Below are positions 7,605 to 17,140 of a stretch of 64,000 nucleotides of DNA, in pieces. The position numbers and the translations under genes are program-made. The stretch's first letter is position 1; each line of letters opens with the position of its first letter. The notes under the pieces are model-generated. The model saw only the letters and a list, made by a program, of their open reading frames with translations. It had not been told where the DNA came from and searched no databases. Location: the NCBI GenBank assembly GCA_041671045.1, contig JBAZCF010000003.1, forward strand, positions 248,001 through 312,000, written 5' to 3'. Source of the stretch: Parachlamydiales bacterium (GTDB lineage: Bacteria; Chlamydiota; Chlamydiia; Chlamydiales; JABDDJ01).

Positions 7605-8831
7605 TTAAAAGTTATCGACATTTAGAAACTTTTTGACCTCAGAGGGCATTGGAGAAGCTTGTGCCGGAACTATAGTATTTTCTATTGGATCGGGACCATT
7701 TCTAGTACACATTTCTGCAAAAATAATATGTTTATATTGAATAAGTCGCAAATGGATCTCTTCTAAAAAAGAGACTTCGAAACTATTTAAGGTAGTTTTA
7801 TAGTATAGCTTTTGATACGCCTCAACCTCGTTTAAAGACAGTATTTGCTTTTCCTCCGCTAAAAAAAGTAATTGAAGAGAAACAAAATTCAAACTTACTT
7901 CAGACAAAGGAGAAATCACACTCGTACGGCTATCTACTAACTTATCATACCAATCCATTTGTTCGGCTAAATCACTATATGGATTACTTTTACAAAATTC
8001 GGTAAAGCTTAATAACATCTTTTTGTTAAGGGCAATTAGCCGCTCGACCACTTCATCGGATTTTGAAACCCTATAACGGCTTCTTAGATAGTCTAAAGCC
8101 TCTGGAACTTCAAGAATACCATACTGATTAGCCAAAACAACCAGTTGTGCAGAAGCTAGCTTTGAAATATTTTGTGAAAGCTCTTTTAGTGAATCTATAA
8201 GCGAATTATAAATTATATCTTGAGCAATTGTTAAAAGATTTTTTTCATCTGTGCGCGATAATTCTTCCTCACCGACTATTCCGGAAGCAACCCATTGACG
8301 TAGTATGCCTCTAGGAACAATAGAGACAAATTTTTTCTCGTTGCATCTTAATTCTGTGAAAAGATTCGTGAAATAGTTCCCTTTCCCTGAAGGAATGACT
8401 TTTGTACACAGATTACTATAATTATAACAATCAATGGTGTTAAAGGTTTGGTTCCACACGACATAAACGCGTGTATTTCTTTTATGCTCTTGCGCATCAT
8501 GAAAAGGAATCAAATGGCAGTTATCAATGAAAGCAAGAATGACCTGCGAAACTCCATTCCAATTTTGAAAAGTAAAATCACTCTTCAATTTGTCGTCAAA
8601 AATAATTTTTCTTCTCTTTACAGAGATCTCATGGTCTATTCTATTGATTTTAGGGGTGTGAACAACTCTACGAGTACGCCGAGATACAGTGCTAGACGAG
8701 GATTCAGAATCTGAAGAACGTGACTCTGTATTTGATGATGATGATGAAGTGTTTGCCGAAGCTGTCACAGTAGTGGGCACTATTGGCCAGGTACCCGGCG
8801 TTTGTACATGTAAATTTGTATTAATAGACAT
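7605..8831 (-). CDS. Ser/Thr-rich hypothetical protein, paralogue of the gene at 9155
   Basis: 408 residues, no recognised domain. Residues about 22-60 are low-complexity Ser/Thr/Arg. The middle contains SLKELSQNISKLASAQLVVL followed by a predicted helical repeat (YLRSRYRVS...), which aligns clearly with SLKELALDIRNLASAQLLAL in the 505-residue protein at 9155-10672, so the two are paralogues. No signal peptide or membrane segment. A 16-bp gap separates it from the 73-residue gene upstream, with AAGGT before its ATG. AT-rich and flanked by an IS remnant. A disordered N-terminus plus helical body would suit a type III effector, but that is inference. Confidence 0.55.
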   Translation of the reverse strand: MSINTNLHVQTPGTWPIVPTTVTASANTSSSSSNTESRSSDSESSSSTVSRRTRRVVHTPKINRIDHEISVKRRKIIFDDKLKSDFTFQNWNGVSQVILAFIDNCHLIPFHDAQEHKRNTRVYVVWNQTFNTIDCYNYSNLCTKVIPSGKGNYFTNLFTELRCNEKKFVSIVPRGILRQWVASGIVGEEELSRTDEKNLLTIAQDIIYNSLIDSLKELSQNISKLASAQLVVLANQYGILEVPEALDYLRSRYRVSKSDEVVERLIALNKKMLLSFTEFCKSNPYSDLAEQMDWYDKLVDSRTSVISPLSEVSLNFVSLQLLFLAEEKQILSLNEVEAYQKLYYKTTLNSFEVSFLEEIHLRLIQYKHIIFAEMCTRNGPDPIENTIVPAQASPMPSEVKKFLNVDNF

Positions 8832-8847
8832 TTTATACCTTAAATTA

Positions 8848-9069
8848 TTATGGAGTTGGATTTTCAGTCTGTGCGAGAGATTCCATAAAATTCATTCTCA
8901 CACTATTTAAAAATGCATTTTTCCATGAGTTATCCAAAGTTTTCCAATCCTCAACATTGAATTTTTCTATCAATGCATAGAAATTAAAAAATAGTTTTGC
9001 GTTATAATAAGTAATTTTGAGATGTTCATGCGCTTCTTCAGAAGTGTAAATATTTGTATTAGTTGACAT
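8848..9069 (-). CDS. Small hypothetical protein, 73 aa
   Basis: Unrecognised, acidic and aromatic-rich (YYNAKLFFNFYALIEKF), predicted helical, no membrane segment. Its first residues (MSTNTN) resemble the start of the next gene's product (MSINTN), so it may be a truncated or divergent relative. The ribosome site before the ATG is weak (GGTG). It lies 16 bp upstream of the 408-residue gene in the same direction. Real coding status is likely but not certain. Confidence 0.45.
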   Translation of the reverse strand: MSTNTNIYTSEEAHEHLKITYYNAKLFFNFYALIEKFNVEDWKTLDNSWKNAFLNSVRMNFMESLAQTENPTP

Positions 9070-9154
9070 TAGAACACCAGTTTTTAATTAATATATATAA
9101 ATAAATTGCTACTATCATTGGAATAGTAAGTGATTATTTCAAACGATTTTATTT

Positions 9155-10672
9155 TTAGATATCTTTCAACCTAGATAATATTTGCAAAGCATCCTGATCT
9201 TCATCCGGACTAGGTGAAGCTGCGGATGTTCTAAATATGTATGAAGGATATGCTGCAGCTGGTGGTGAATCTTCTCGCTCAAACGGAATTTCCGTAGTAA
9301 AATCATATTCCATTGACGTTTGGCTAACTAGGGAACCCGCAGAAAAGAGGGGAGTATAGGTATTACTGGATGAGAATGCTTGACAGGGATTATATGCTAA
9401 AGGAGCAATCGGAGTAGTCAAAGGGGCAGGGAGAATAAAAGAGGGAATTGTATTGCTCGGCATCATGGCATAAATAGACGGCTGAGGTAAAGGTAAGAAA
9501 TACCCAGGCCTGTATAAGTCAACAGCAGGTTGTATAGGCAAGGGCATCTGAGAAAACTGCGAAAAAACGTTCGGAATTTCTTGAGAACTATCAGAGCATA
9601 CTGGTTTAGTAATATCTAAAGCCTGAGATGTTGATGTAAGCGGATCATTAATTGCGATAGGTGCAGGGGAAAGAGAAGGGGAGGTTTTAGTACGTTTTTC
9701 TGGACGAGGACTAGGTTTTATAGGAGAAGCTTGCGCAGATTCTTCAACAAAATTTTGCATTGGAGGAGAATGAATTTCTGAAGTCGCGTATAAATTATCT
9801 AATGAGTCATCTTGAACAAGTTCAATTATTCCTAGCTTATCTGACCATATGTCATGCGTAGTTATGCTTAAATTTTGGGAAGCTATCTTCTCGATTTCCT
9901 TTAAATAGTAACGCTTACTTATATCGGTGGTGGGGTTAGTTTTTTCACTGTCTAGAAAAAAATTTAAGATTTTATGGTTTATAAATACAAGCTCAGCATG
10001 AAGGGAAGCGGTCATCGTTTTCCTGAATCTCGTTCTAAGATAGAAAAGCGTTTCTATTGTATTTACCGCACCTTTCTGGTGTGCTAATGCTAAAAGTTGT
10101 GCTGACGCTAGATTTCTTATATCCAAAGCTAACTCCTTTAGGGAGCGTAATGGATTTAAGTACATTATGTTATTCCAAATGGTCATTAACCTTTTGTTTC
10201 CAACGGAACTTTTATCATTTTTGTGAAGTATCTCAGCATGTACCCATAAATCTAAATGATTTTTAGTATATTGACGAAACATTTGAACTAATTTTGCGTG
10301 CTGTTCTTTATTAAGATGTGCTTGAATACATTTAGTATCAAAACGCCGAATCAAATGCTCTGACTCTTCCAAAACAACGTAAATATATTGCAAATAGTTA
10401 GGGCCTTTATTTCTACGGCTTCCACAAATATCGCAAACTACATCAAAAGAATGATCTGAATATTGGAAAAGAACATTATATCTTTTATTACCGATATTGA
10501 AAATTAAGCCTTCAGGTAAATCGCCCTTTCTAGTGACGTTGGAGACTAATTCGTTTGTGGCTTTTCTTTTTCCTAAAGAAGAGCTAGTTGATCGGGTTGC
10601 ATTAACCGTCTCTGAAGGAATAAATACCGCTGCTCTTTGAGAAGAAGTTTCTTGTTGGTTTATTGGATTCAT
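9155..10672 (-). CDS. Hypothetical protein with Pro/Ser-rich C-terminus, paralogue of the gene at 7605
   Basis: 505 residues. An N-terminal Ser/Thr-rich region (1-50) is followed by a folded part (about 50-270) with a CDIC pair near residue 80 and the shared SLKELALDIRNLASAQLLAL module. A long disordered Pro/Ser/Thr/Ala-rich tail (about 300-490) contains KPSPRPEKRTKTSPSLSPAP. No signal peptide or transmembrane helix. The shared module with the 408-residue neighbour argues for local duplication. The tail and basic patch suggest an exported or host-directed protein; this is not demonstrated. It diverges from the AsmA-like gene at 10918. Confidence 0.55.
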   Translation of the reverse strand: MNPINQQETSSQRAAVFIPSETVNATRSTSSSLGKRKATNELVSNVTRKGDLPEGLIFNIGNKRYNVLFQYSDHSFDVVCDICGSRRNKGPNYLQYIYVVLEESEHLIRRFDTKCIQAHLNKEQHAKLVQMFRQYTKNHLDLWVHAEILHKNDKSSVGNKRLMTIWNNIMYLNPLRSLKELALDIRNLASAQLLALAHQKGAVNTIETLFYLRTRFRKTMTASLHAELVFINHKILNFFLDSEKTNPTTDISKRYYLKEIEKIASQNLSITTHDIWSDKLGIIELVQDDSLDNLYATSEIHSPPMQNFVEESAQASPIKPSPRPEKRTKTSPSLSPAPIAINDPLTSTSQALDITKPVCSDSSQEIPNVFSQFSQMPLPIQPAVDLYRPGYFLPLPQPSIYAMMPSNTIPSFILPAPLTTPIAPLAYNPCQAFSSSNTYTPLFSAGSLVSQTSMEYDFTTEIPFEREDSPPAAAYPSYIFRTSAASPSPDEDQDALQILSRLKDI

Positions 10673-10917
10673 TCATTCTCTTTAAAAACATATTAATCAT
10701 AAAGTGTAGATTAATTAAAGTTTTATAACAATGTAAACTAATAGCTTTGTCCTAAGGTACCTTTAAGATAAGCGTATAATTCTTGACTATGATGTTTTAA
10801 TATTCCTGGCTTTCTTCGGGCTAGAGGATCCGCTTCTTAGACTTGCTTTAATTTTCCCTGTGATGCATCCTTAAATTCATAATCTTAACATAACATACAT
10901 TATCAGACGTTGTACTA

Positions 10918-13665
10918 ATGAATAATACTACAAAAATCATTGCCCTCATTGGTCTTGTTTGCGTCCTTACTTTCACTGCTCTACCTACCGTTCTAGGGAC
11001 AAAACCCGGCCTTAAACTCGTAAACTACTTTGCTTCCAAATCTGCACATGCAGATGTGTCTATTACAGATGCCTCCTTCTCTTGGTTTGGTCCCCAAGTT
11101 TTAGAACGTGTCATTCTTAAGGACAATTCGGCTAACGGAAAAATCACCGTAGATTCGATAAAAGTTGACGACTCACTTTTCAGCTTAATGTTTGGCAGGA
11201 AAACTACCGCTATCCTTTTGACAAATGGTAACATTCGCTGGGGTTTGCGCGCTCCTATCGAAGTACATGATCTCAATGTCAATTGGAATGATGCACATAA
11301 AACATTGGAGCTTTCAGGCGACACGGTCTTTCAAGAACAGAAAGGTACCATCGCCGTGAATATCCGTGATTTTGATCTAGGTTCTCTTTCTTCACCTGAA
11401 GATCTCGGCAAATCAAACTTCAATGTCAATATCCAAGACCTACCTGTTTCCCTGATCAGTTATCTCTATGCAATCTCTGGACATGGTACTATGCCTTTCG
11501 AAGAAATGCTAGGTAACTCCCTTAACCTTTCCATTGCACAGACTAGCGCAGGCCATTACGCTGTAAAAGCTTTTAGTTCCCAGTTAAATGCCAAAGCAGA
11601 AATTAATCATCACGAGCAAAAGCTTACCCTTACCCAGCCACTGTCTATCCTATGGAAAGGGCTACAAGCCACAGTTTATGGAAATTACGACCTTGCAACA
11701 TCTAAAGGTGTATTTGAAACTAAAGAATTACCTCTTGGATTTGTTGAATTGATTAATCCAAATGCAGGCAAATACCTCCGGGGCGCATTAAGTCTCCTTG
11801 TAAATTTCGACCTTTCAAATAGCGAGACTGCTCATATCAGCGGATTGGTAACGTCTGATAATTTTTCCGATACGCCGCTCAACTTCAAACTCGATGTTCC
11901 CAGAGATATTAACACAAAAAGTCTGCTTTCCTTTAGTGCTGTTGCCAACCATCCCGACTTTCATTTTGAGACTAACGGAAAACTTTCTCCATTAAATAAA
12001 GACTCCCTCGTTGCTTCTATGGAAGGAACCGCAAAGATGAAAAACTTCCCTTTCGAAGCTTATCTTTCGCCCGATCTTTCTGCTTTGATGGGATCAAAAA
12101 ATGATGTCGATCTAAAATTTCATTATGATTCTGGCTATAATCAAGCCGGACAAATTAATGTTGCCGTCAATGGAGAAAATGTTTCATTAACAGCCGATCT
12201 TTCCCTTGATGAACAAATGCGTCTACAGCAAGTAGGCAAAAAGGTCGAGCTGCAGGCCAACCTTCCTCCAGCTTTAATGCGCACTCTTTTAAGCGATACG
12301 TCATTAGCAGATTTGCAATGGGATCGTCCTGTTCCTGTCCACCTCTCAATCGACAGACTGATGATCCCCCCTTCCATTTGGCAAGGTGGATCGAATGTAC
12401 ATTTTCTTGATGCAATCCTAAGTCGTAGTGTAGAAGGTACTATTTCTTTAGGGCCTTTGGAGGCTTGGCTCCCTTCAAGAGAATCAAAGCTATTAATTGG
12501 CGTACTAGAAGGGTCTATTTCCACCACCGAAGATGGTACAGGTTTACACCTTGCTTTGAATAGCTCCGGGGGTGATACAAATATTCAGATCGATGGTAAC
12601 TTTGGTCTAGTCAGAAGTCAGCCTATACAGCTTAACTTCCAAACAACTTCAGTGCCCACAGAGTTCATTGCCCTGTTTGCAGGTAATGATCGCTCCTTGG
12701 TGAATGTTTTAAAAGGCATCGTAGGCAATACGATGAACATTAATGGTGCAGTCAATTGGCAAGGTGACAAAGGGTCGATTGTTGCAAGTATAGCCAGCAG
12801 CAATGCGCAAGTACAGTTAGATGGTTATATCAATCAGGGCGTTCTTTTCCTCAATAAGCCCTTTCAGATGCAAGCTAGCATCACAAAACATGTGGTGGAT
12901 AATTTCTTTAGCAAAACTCTGCCTATCATGGATGGAGTTATTTCAGCTGAAGGCCCTATCTTACTTTCACTCGATCCTGAAGGATTTTCCTGCCCTCTCA
13001 CAAATTTTGAGATAGCAAAAGTAGCCATTCGCAGTGGAGTCATCAAGGCGGATAGGTTAAATTTCTCACCTGAAAGTGAACTTGGATCCATGCTTGCTGC
13101 ATTAACGCCCATCGAAGAGACAGTCGTTTCCGTTCGTTCGACTCCCCTTTATTTTAAACTAGAAAATGGAACTGCTACAATTTATCGCTGGGATATGCTG
13201 TTGATGGATAAAATGCCCATAGCCTGCTGGGGCTATATTGATCTAGTTAAAGAGAAAATGTCGATGGTGTTAGGCCTTACACCACGAGCTGTTGAAGTGG
13301 CATTTAATGTTCCAGGTTTATCCCCTGACCATATGCTTCAAATACCTATCAAAGGCAAACTTGGGAATGTATCCGTAGATAAACGCGGGGCTGCCGCGCA
13401 GTTATCTAGATTAGTAGCAAAAAGCACGCGTGGACCTGAAGGTTTGATACTTAATACCTTCATGCAACTCACAAGTGGATTTGTTAAGGATATGCCAGCC
13501 CCACCGCCTACGACGACTCCCCTTCCCTGGGATACCAACTCATCCCGTCCTGCCGCTTCCCCTATTTTTGACGGTGTGGATAAAGGCATTGTACAGCCTG
13601 TTGAAACAGTGATAAAAAAGGGAACTAGGGGTGCAGGATCCCTTTTGAATCAGATTTTTAGATGA
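10918..13665 (+). CDS. AsmA/TamB-like large envelope protein
   Basis: 915 residues. One N-terminal hydrophobic helix (about 6-28) anchors a long, predominantly beta-stranded body with repeated short strands, the layout of AsmA/TamB-type inner-membrane proteins now thought to bridge lipids to the outer membrane. The start of the body (GLKLVNYFASKSAHADVSITDASFSW) resembles the AsmA N-terminal module. Near the C-terminus DMLLMDKMPIACWGYIDLVKEKMSMVLGL and PIKGKLGNVSV look like the closing strands of the AsmA C domain. No strong ribosome site is visible before the ATG. It stands alone. The call rests on architecture more than on strict motifs. Confidence 0.6.
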   Translation: MNNTTKIIALIGLVCVLTFTALPTVLGTKPGLKLVNYFASKSAHADVSITDASFSWFGPQVLERVILKDNSANGKITVDSIKVDDSLFSLMFGRKTTAILLTNGNIRWGLRAPIEVHDLNVNWNDAHKTLELSGDTVFQEQKGTIAVNIRDFDLGSLSSPEDLGKSNFNVNIQDLPVSLISYLYAISGHGTMPFEEMLGNSLNLSIAQTSAGHYAVKAFSSQLNAKAEINHHEQKLTLTQPLSILWKGLQATVYGNYDLATSKGVFETKELPLGFVELINPNAGKYLRGALSLLVNFDLSNSETAHISGLVTSDNFSDTPLNFKLDVPRDINTKSLLSFSAVANHPDFHFETNGKLSPLNKDSLVASMEGTAKMKNFPFEAYLSPDLSALMGSKNDVDLKFHYDSGYNQAGQINVAVNGENVSLTADLSLDEQMRLQQVGKKVELQANLPPALMRTLLSDTSLADLQWDRPVPVHLSIDRLMIPPSIWQGGSNVHFLDAILSRSVEGTISLGPLEAWLPSRESKLLIGVLEGSISTTEDGTGLHLALNSSGGDTNIQIDGNFGLVRSQPIQLNFQTTSVPTEFIALFAGNDRSLVNVLKGIVGNTMNINGAVNWQGDKGSIVASIASSNAQVQLDGYINQGVLFLNKPFQMQASITKHVVDNFFSKTLPIMDGVISAEGPILLSLDPEGFSCPLTNFEIAKVAIRSGVIKADRLNFSPESELGSMLAALTPIEETVVSVRSTPLYFKLENGTATIYRWDMLLMDKMPIACWGYIDLVKEKMSMVLGLTPRAVEVAFNVPGLSPDHMLQIPIKGKLGNVSVDKRGAAAQLSRLVAKSTRGPEGLILNTFMQLTSGFVKDMPAPPPTTTPLPWDTNSSRPAASPIFDGVDKGIVQPVETVIKKGTRGAGSLLNQIFR

Positions 13666-13681
13666 TCTAATAATTAGATAA

Positions 13682-13885
13682 AAATATGTTTTTGGTTTTA
13701 CTACTCAATCCGAAGATGGAGTTCGCTGGTTTGGTCATAGTGGAGGAGCACCAGGAATAAATTCAACACTTAGAATTTATCCAGAATCTGGATATGTAAT
13801 CGCAGTCATGGGTAATTTTGATCCTCCTGCAGCAGATAGAGTAGCTGCTTTTATGGAAGCTAGATTGCCAGCTCCAGCCAAATAA
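13682..13885 (+). pseudogene. C-terminal fragment of a beta-lactamase-family serine hydrolase
   Basis: A frame opens right after an in-frame TAA and encodes about 67 residues ending PAPAK. It contains WFGHSGGAPGINSTLRIYPE and GYVIAVMGNFDPPAADRVA, which match the C-terminal HSGG region and last strands of the beta-lactamase/class C penicillin-binding fold. The catalytic SxxK and YxN parts are absent, so this is a relic. It begins 17 bp after the AsmA-like gene stop. Confidence 0.7.
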
Positions 13886-14127
13886 TTTCTAATTTTGATT
13901 GTTGACTTCTTAGCGCACATTTCGTTTGTAAAATGGCCGCTTGCTGAGCTGATGGGCTCCAATTTATGGACATCCATTCCTAGAAAAATAGAGTTACGCA
14001 TGAAATATTCCATAGCAATTTTGCAATAGCAAAATATCGAATATTTGAAAATGATAATACTTTAACATATAAAAGTTAATTTTAGCTAAGTTGAAAAAGC
14101 AATTACATCCACTTTCACTTAAATTAT
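13886..14127. other. Intergenic segment, no gene recognised
   Basis: Between the beta-lactamase relic and the promoter of the 14218 gene. A leftward frame here begins MRNSIFLGMDVHK, faintly like the start of IS110-type transposases, but it runs into antisense of the relic and I do not call it. Confidence 0.4.
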
Positions 14128-14156
14128 TTGCTATACAATGTTAAACATAGTATAAT
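14128..14156 (+). promoter_or_regulatory. Probable housekeeping-sigma promoter of the 14218 gene
   Basis: TTGCTA (14128-14133), a 17-nt spacer and a perfect TATAAT (14151-14156). Expected start near 14163, giving a ~55-nt leader before the ATG at 14218. Confidence 0.6.
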
Positions 14157-14217
14157 AGTCATAATTTATCTAATTAACAATTTAATAATCATGAACTATT
14201 CAAGATAAAGGTTATAA

Positions 14218-15267
14218 ATGGGCATTGCTCTATCAAATCTTCCACCTAAATTTAATCAACACCTTCTCGGCCATTCTGAATGTAAGGCTCCAGTAGGTCT
14301 AAAAGAAGAAATAGATCAAGTTTTCCAAGATTTTTTATGTAATAGCTGTTCAATCGAAGAAAAAAATAACATTCGAGAATGTGTCAATAGTATTATTAAA
14401 GGCCCGAGAGAAGATGATGATACATTTACTACTCCAGATACACATCTATATAGAGTGCGAAAAGCATTAAAAATTCAAAAATATATCTCTGAGAATGGTT
14501 TGAATGATGTCATGGAAGTTCCTGAAAAGTATATCTATTATCATTCACAAGAAGATAAGCTATATGTGATCAGCAAAAAAATTGAATTATCAAACGAAAT
14601 TGCAAGTATTAACTCACCCCATCGGGAAGAAATTTTAAAAAAAAGCGAACGGATGGGCCAAGTACAAGCTTTAAGAGAAGGGAAGCCAAAACGAGACTTT
14701 ACTCCAATTCAAGCTAGGGCTTTAGCAGAGCTTGCTTCACTGGGTTATACAGATCTTAATTACAATAATCTCTTTTTCACAAAAGATGGCAAGGTTGCTA
14801 TTCTTGATACAGAACCTTTTACTAGAGCATGTAAGAAGTCCTTATGTGATGGTTTAATGGGCTATTTCATTGATAAAACTGCACTAATTGCCCAACAAGC
14901 TATTGAAGGCACTGCTAGACTTAAATTGTTTTGTAAGAATTCTAAAGCTTTAGAAGCGGTTGTTATGGTTGAAAGAAACAATGCGCTTTGGAGTATGGCA
15001 AAATTAACAGCCAAAATTATCCTCATAAGTCTATTTGTTTTTTATGCTCTTCCTGCTTTTAGTGGGACTTCCTTGGCTATGAATTCAATTTTGACTGCAG
15101 CAAAGATATTACTCTTTATTAAAACACTTGTCTTATTCAATAATCTTTTTAGTATTGGCCTCGCTTGGAATTTTAGTATAAAGGGAGATATGTACCGACT
15201 AAACAAATTGGATGATACAGCGCTTCTCATTAGTGAGATTTACAGAGAAATTGTAAGTTGCATTTGA
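14218..15267 (+). CDS. Divergent protein-kinase-like protein with two C-terminal membrane helices
   Basis: 349 residues, not assigned to a named family. The stretch GYTDLNYNNLFFTKDGKVAIL ending in DTEP (177-200) reproduces a kinase catalytic loop. Asp179 and Asn184 have the HRDxxxxN spacing, and Asp197 falls 18 residues after Asp179, the usual distance to the DFG aspartate. HR is replaced by YT and DFG by DTE. Upstream LYVISKKIEL (115-124) could be the beta-3 strand with its lysine. Two hydrophobic helices (about 263-283 and 289-316) follow the small C-lobe. It has its own promoter and precedes another unusual kinase gene (15400). Inferred: a membrane-tethered kinase or small-molecule phosphotransferase; a pseudokinase is possible. 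Confidence 0.6.
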   Translation: MGIALSNLPPKFNQHLLGHSECKAPVGLKEEIDQVFQDFLCNSCSIEEKNNIRECVNSIIKGPREDDDTFTTPDTHLYRVRKALKIQKYISENGLNDVMEVPEKYIYYHSQEDKLYVISKKIELSNEIASINSPHREEILKKSERMGQVQALREGKPKRDFTPIQARALAELASLGYTDLNYNNLFFTKDGKVAILDTEPFTRACKKSLCDGLMGYFIDKTALIAQQAIEGTARLKLFCKNSKALEAVVMVERNNALWSMAKLTAKIILISLFVFYALPAFSGTSLAMNSILTAAKILLFIKTLVLFNNLFSIGLAWNFSIKGDMYRLNKLDDTALLISEIYREIVSCI

Positions 15268-15399
15268 TGTGTGGTCAATAAATAAATAAATAAAGAAAGA
15301 AGACTCTATTCTGACGTATTATTATACTCGATCTTTACATCCTGATAGAATACACTTTAATCCGACATTTTCTCAAAATCATGGAGCAGAAGATAAAGC

Positions 15400-16935
15400 A
15401 TGAGCTCTATAAAACCCCAATATTTACCACCGGCTTTTATAGAGTATCCTCGTATTGTCCAAGAGCATCCCTTAGATACGTATGCTCGCTCGATGATAGA
15501 AAGAGAAGAGTTTTTAGAAGTTGCAAAAATGATTGCACAATCAGTGGCGACTCAGTTCCAACAAAATAGCTTTTCGGAAATTTTTGCAAAGATATCCCAA
15601 CAACGCGCATCTAATCAACAAGCTGCAAGACAGGAACTCACGTGGGAGCAGCAAGATGCTTTTTTCTTCCATAAGACATATTCTTCAGAAGTCTCAGCAC
15701 AGGCAACTTGCTACCCCTCGTATATCACATCAAATGCAATTTTAGTTGTAGGCTCTCTCCTTGGCACTGGAGTGACCCGTGAAGTTCGCATGGGGGCTGA
15801 AATTCGTGCAGATGGAATACGAGCTTGTGCAATGAATTTTCTTAGAACTGATAACGCTCTTTATAGCCATGACATAACTCAAAAAAATTATGAGCATCTT
15901 CGAACTTTTCAAATGCAAGAGAGACTCCGTGAAATAGAACCCAGCCTGCCACAGATAACAAAAACTCTCTATCGGTTTCATGATTCTGACTCAAATTCAA
16001 AGCACAATACAGTGTGTATCCTTACAGAACTTTTTCAGGGCAGCCTTGAAGATCGAGCAAAACATCTTTCTCCTTCTACCGGATTCGATAAAATCCTAAG
16101 ATTTCGCAGCTTTCAACAAATCAGTAAACAGCTGATGAAGCTGCATCAAGAAGGAATCGTGCATCGTGATTTACACGATAAGAACGTTCTTGTCAGATTA
16201 GAAAAAGGAAACGAAGACGGTTATTTTGATGTCCATATACAAGCAACACTTTGTGATTTTGAAACAGTAGGACCAATTTTTCCTCAAATACCCAGCGAAC
16301 AAACGCCCTTACACGCATCTCTTACTGAAATTGGATATCTTAACAAAGCGCCTCGCTCCGATGGTCCTTGTCATCCGCCAGAACTGCGGAAGCTGGGCAG
16401 CGATTGGATCTACGACTATACTCGAGCCGCAGACATCTATGCCCTTGGCTTAATGGCATTAACGCAATTTGGCGGCCGGCAATTTCTTATGAGCAAAGCA
16501 CCTCCTGAGCGTATTCTTCACGCACTTTCGGCGTATGGAGAACTTGCAGAGTTAGTTTTACGAGCCCTATCACCACAAACAGAGATACATCCTACACTTG
16601 CTGAAATTGAATATGTGCTCACAGAATCTTTAACAACTGCACATCCAGATGAATGTAATCGGCTATTAGAGAAGCTCAAAACCATGTCAGTGCCTGAATT
16701 TGCCGAGTGGATACTTAAAGAAAAAAAACTTGATCAATATCGATATTGGAATCCAGAATGCCTTACTACTGAATATATCCACAAAGCACTCGATTTTGTG
16801 CCTGGATTTGCATTGATTGTGCAGAAAGCGCTTGCTGAGGATCCTGAATCGCGGCCTTCTGCTAAAGATTTTGTAGATTTTTTTGAGAACGCAGAAGGAT
16901 CTTTTCAAGAGATACTGAAACAATATTTAGAATAG
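15400..16935 (+). CDS. Serine/threonine-kinase-like protein lacking the beta-3 lysine
   Basis: 511 residues. An N-terminal ~110 residues of unknown fold are followed by a kinase domain: Gly-rich loop LGTGVTREV (121-129), HRDLHDKN (255-262), CDFE in place of DFG (285-288), and DIYALGLMAL in the helix F region. At the beta-3 strand, where VAxK is expected, the sequence is CAMN (143-146), so the ATP-anchoring lysine is Asn. The catalytic Asp257 and metal ligands Asn262 and Asp286 remain. A C-terminal ~100 residues end in a further kinase-like tail (EDPESRPSAKDF). It may be an atypical active kinase or a pseudokinase. It lies 132 bp after the divergent kinase gene. Confidence 0.7.
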   Translation: MSSIKPQYLPPAFIEYPRIVQEHPLDTYARSMIEREEFLEVAKMIAQSVATQFQQNSFSEIFAKISQQRASNQQAARQELTWEQQDAFFFHKTYSSEVSAQATCYPSYITSNAILVVGSLLGTGVTREVRMGAEIRADGIRACAMNFLRTDNALYSHDITQKNYEHLRTFQMQERLREIEPSLPQITKTLYRFHDSDSNSKHNTVCILTELFQGSLEDRAKHLSPSTGFDKILRFRSFQQISKQLMKLHQEGIVHRDLHDKNVLVRLEKGNEDGYFDVHIQATLCDFETVGPIFPQIPSEQTPLHASLTEIGYLNKAPRSDGPCHPPELRKLGSDWIYDYTRAADIYALGLMALTQFGGRQFLMSKAPPERILHALSAYGELAELVLRALSPQTEIHPTLAEIEYVLTESLTTAHPDECNRLLEKLKTMSVPEFAEWILKEKKLDQYRYWNPECLTTEYIHKALDFVPGFALIVQKALAEDPESRPSAKDFVDFFENAEGSFQEILKQYLE

Positions 16936-17140
16936 GGAATTTGACTTATATATTTACCCAACATGCGTGTCACCAGCCCATTTTTCCCGTTTTCCCACGT
17001 GACCCCAAATTCAACTCGAAAATGAATCTGGACACGCTGCAAATTGTCAAAAACGTTTCTGCATACCATAGTATAATTGCATTTTAAGATTGAGATCTAT
17101 ATGCACTTCAACTTAATCCAAAATAGCTTGGTGTAAACTT

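Noticed and set aside
13777..14013. Leftward 78-residue frame starting like an IS110 transposase (FLGMDVHK)
   Set aside because: Only about 12 residues resemble the family, and half of the frame is antisense to the beta-lactamase relic.
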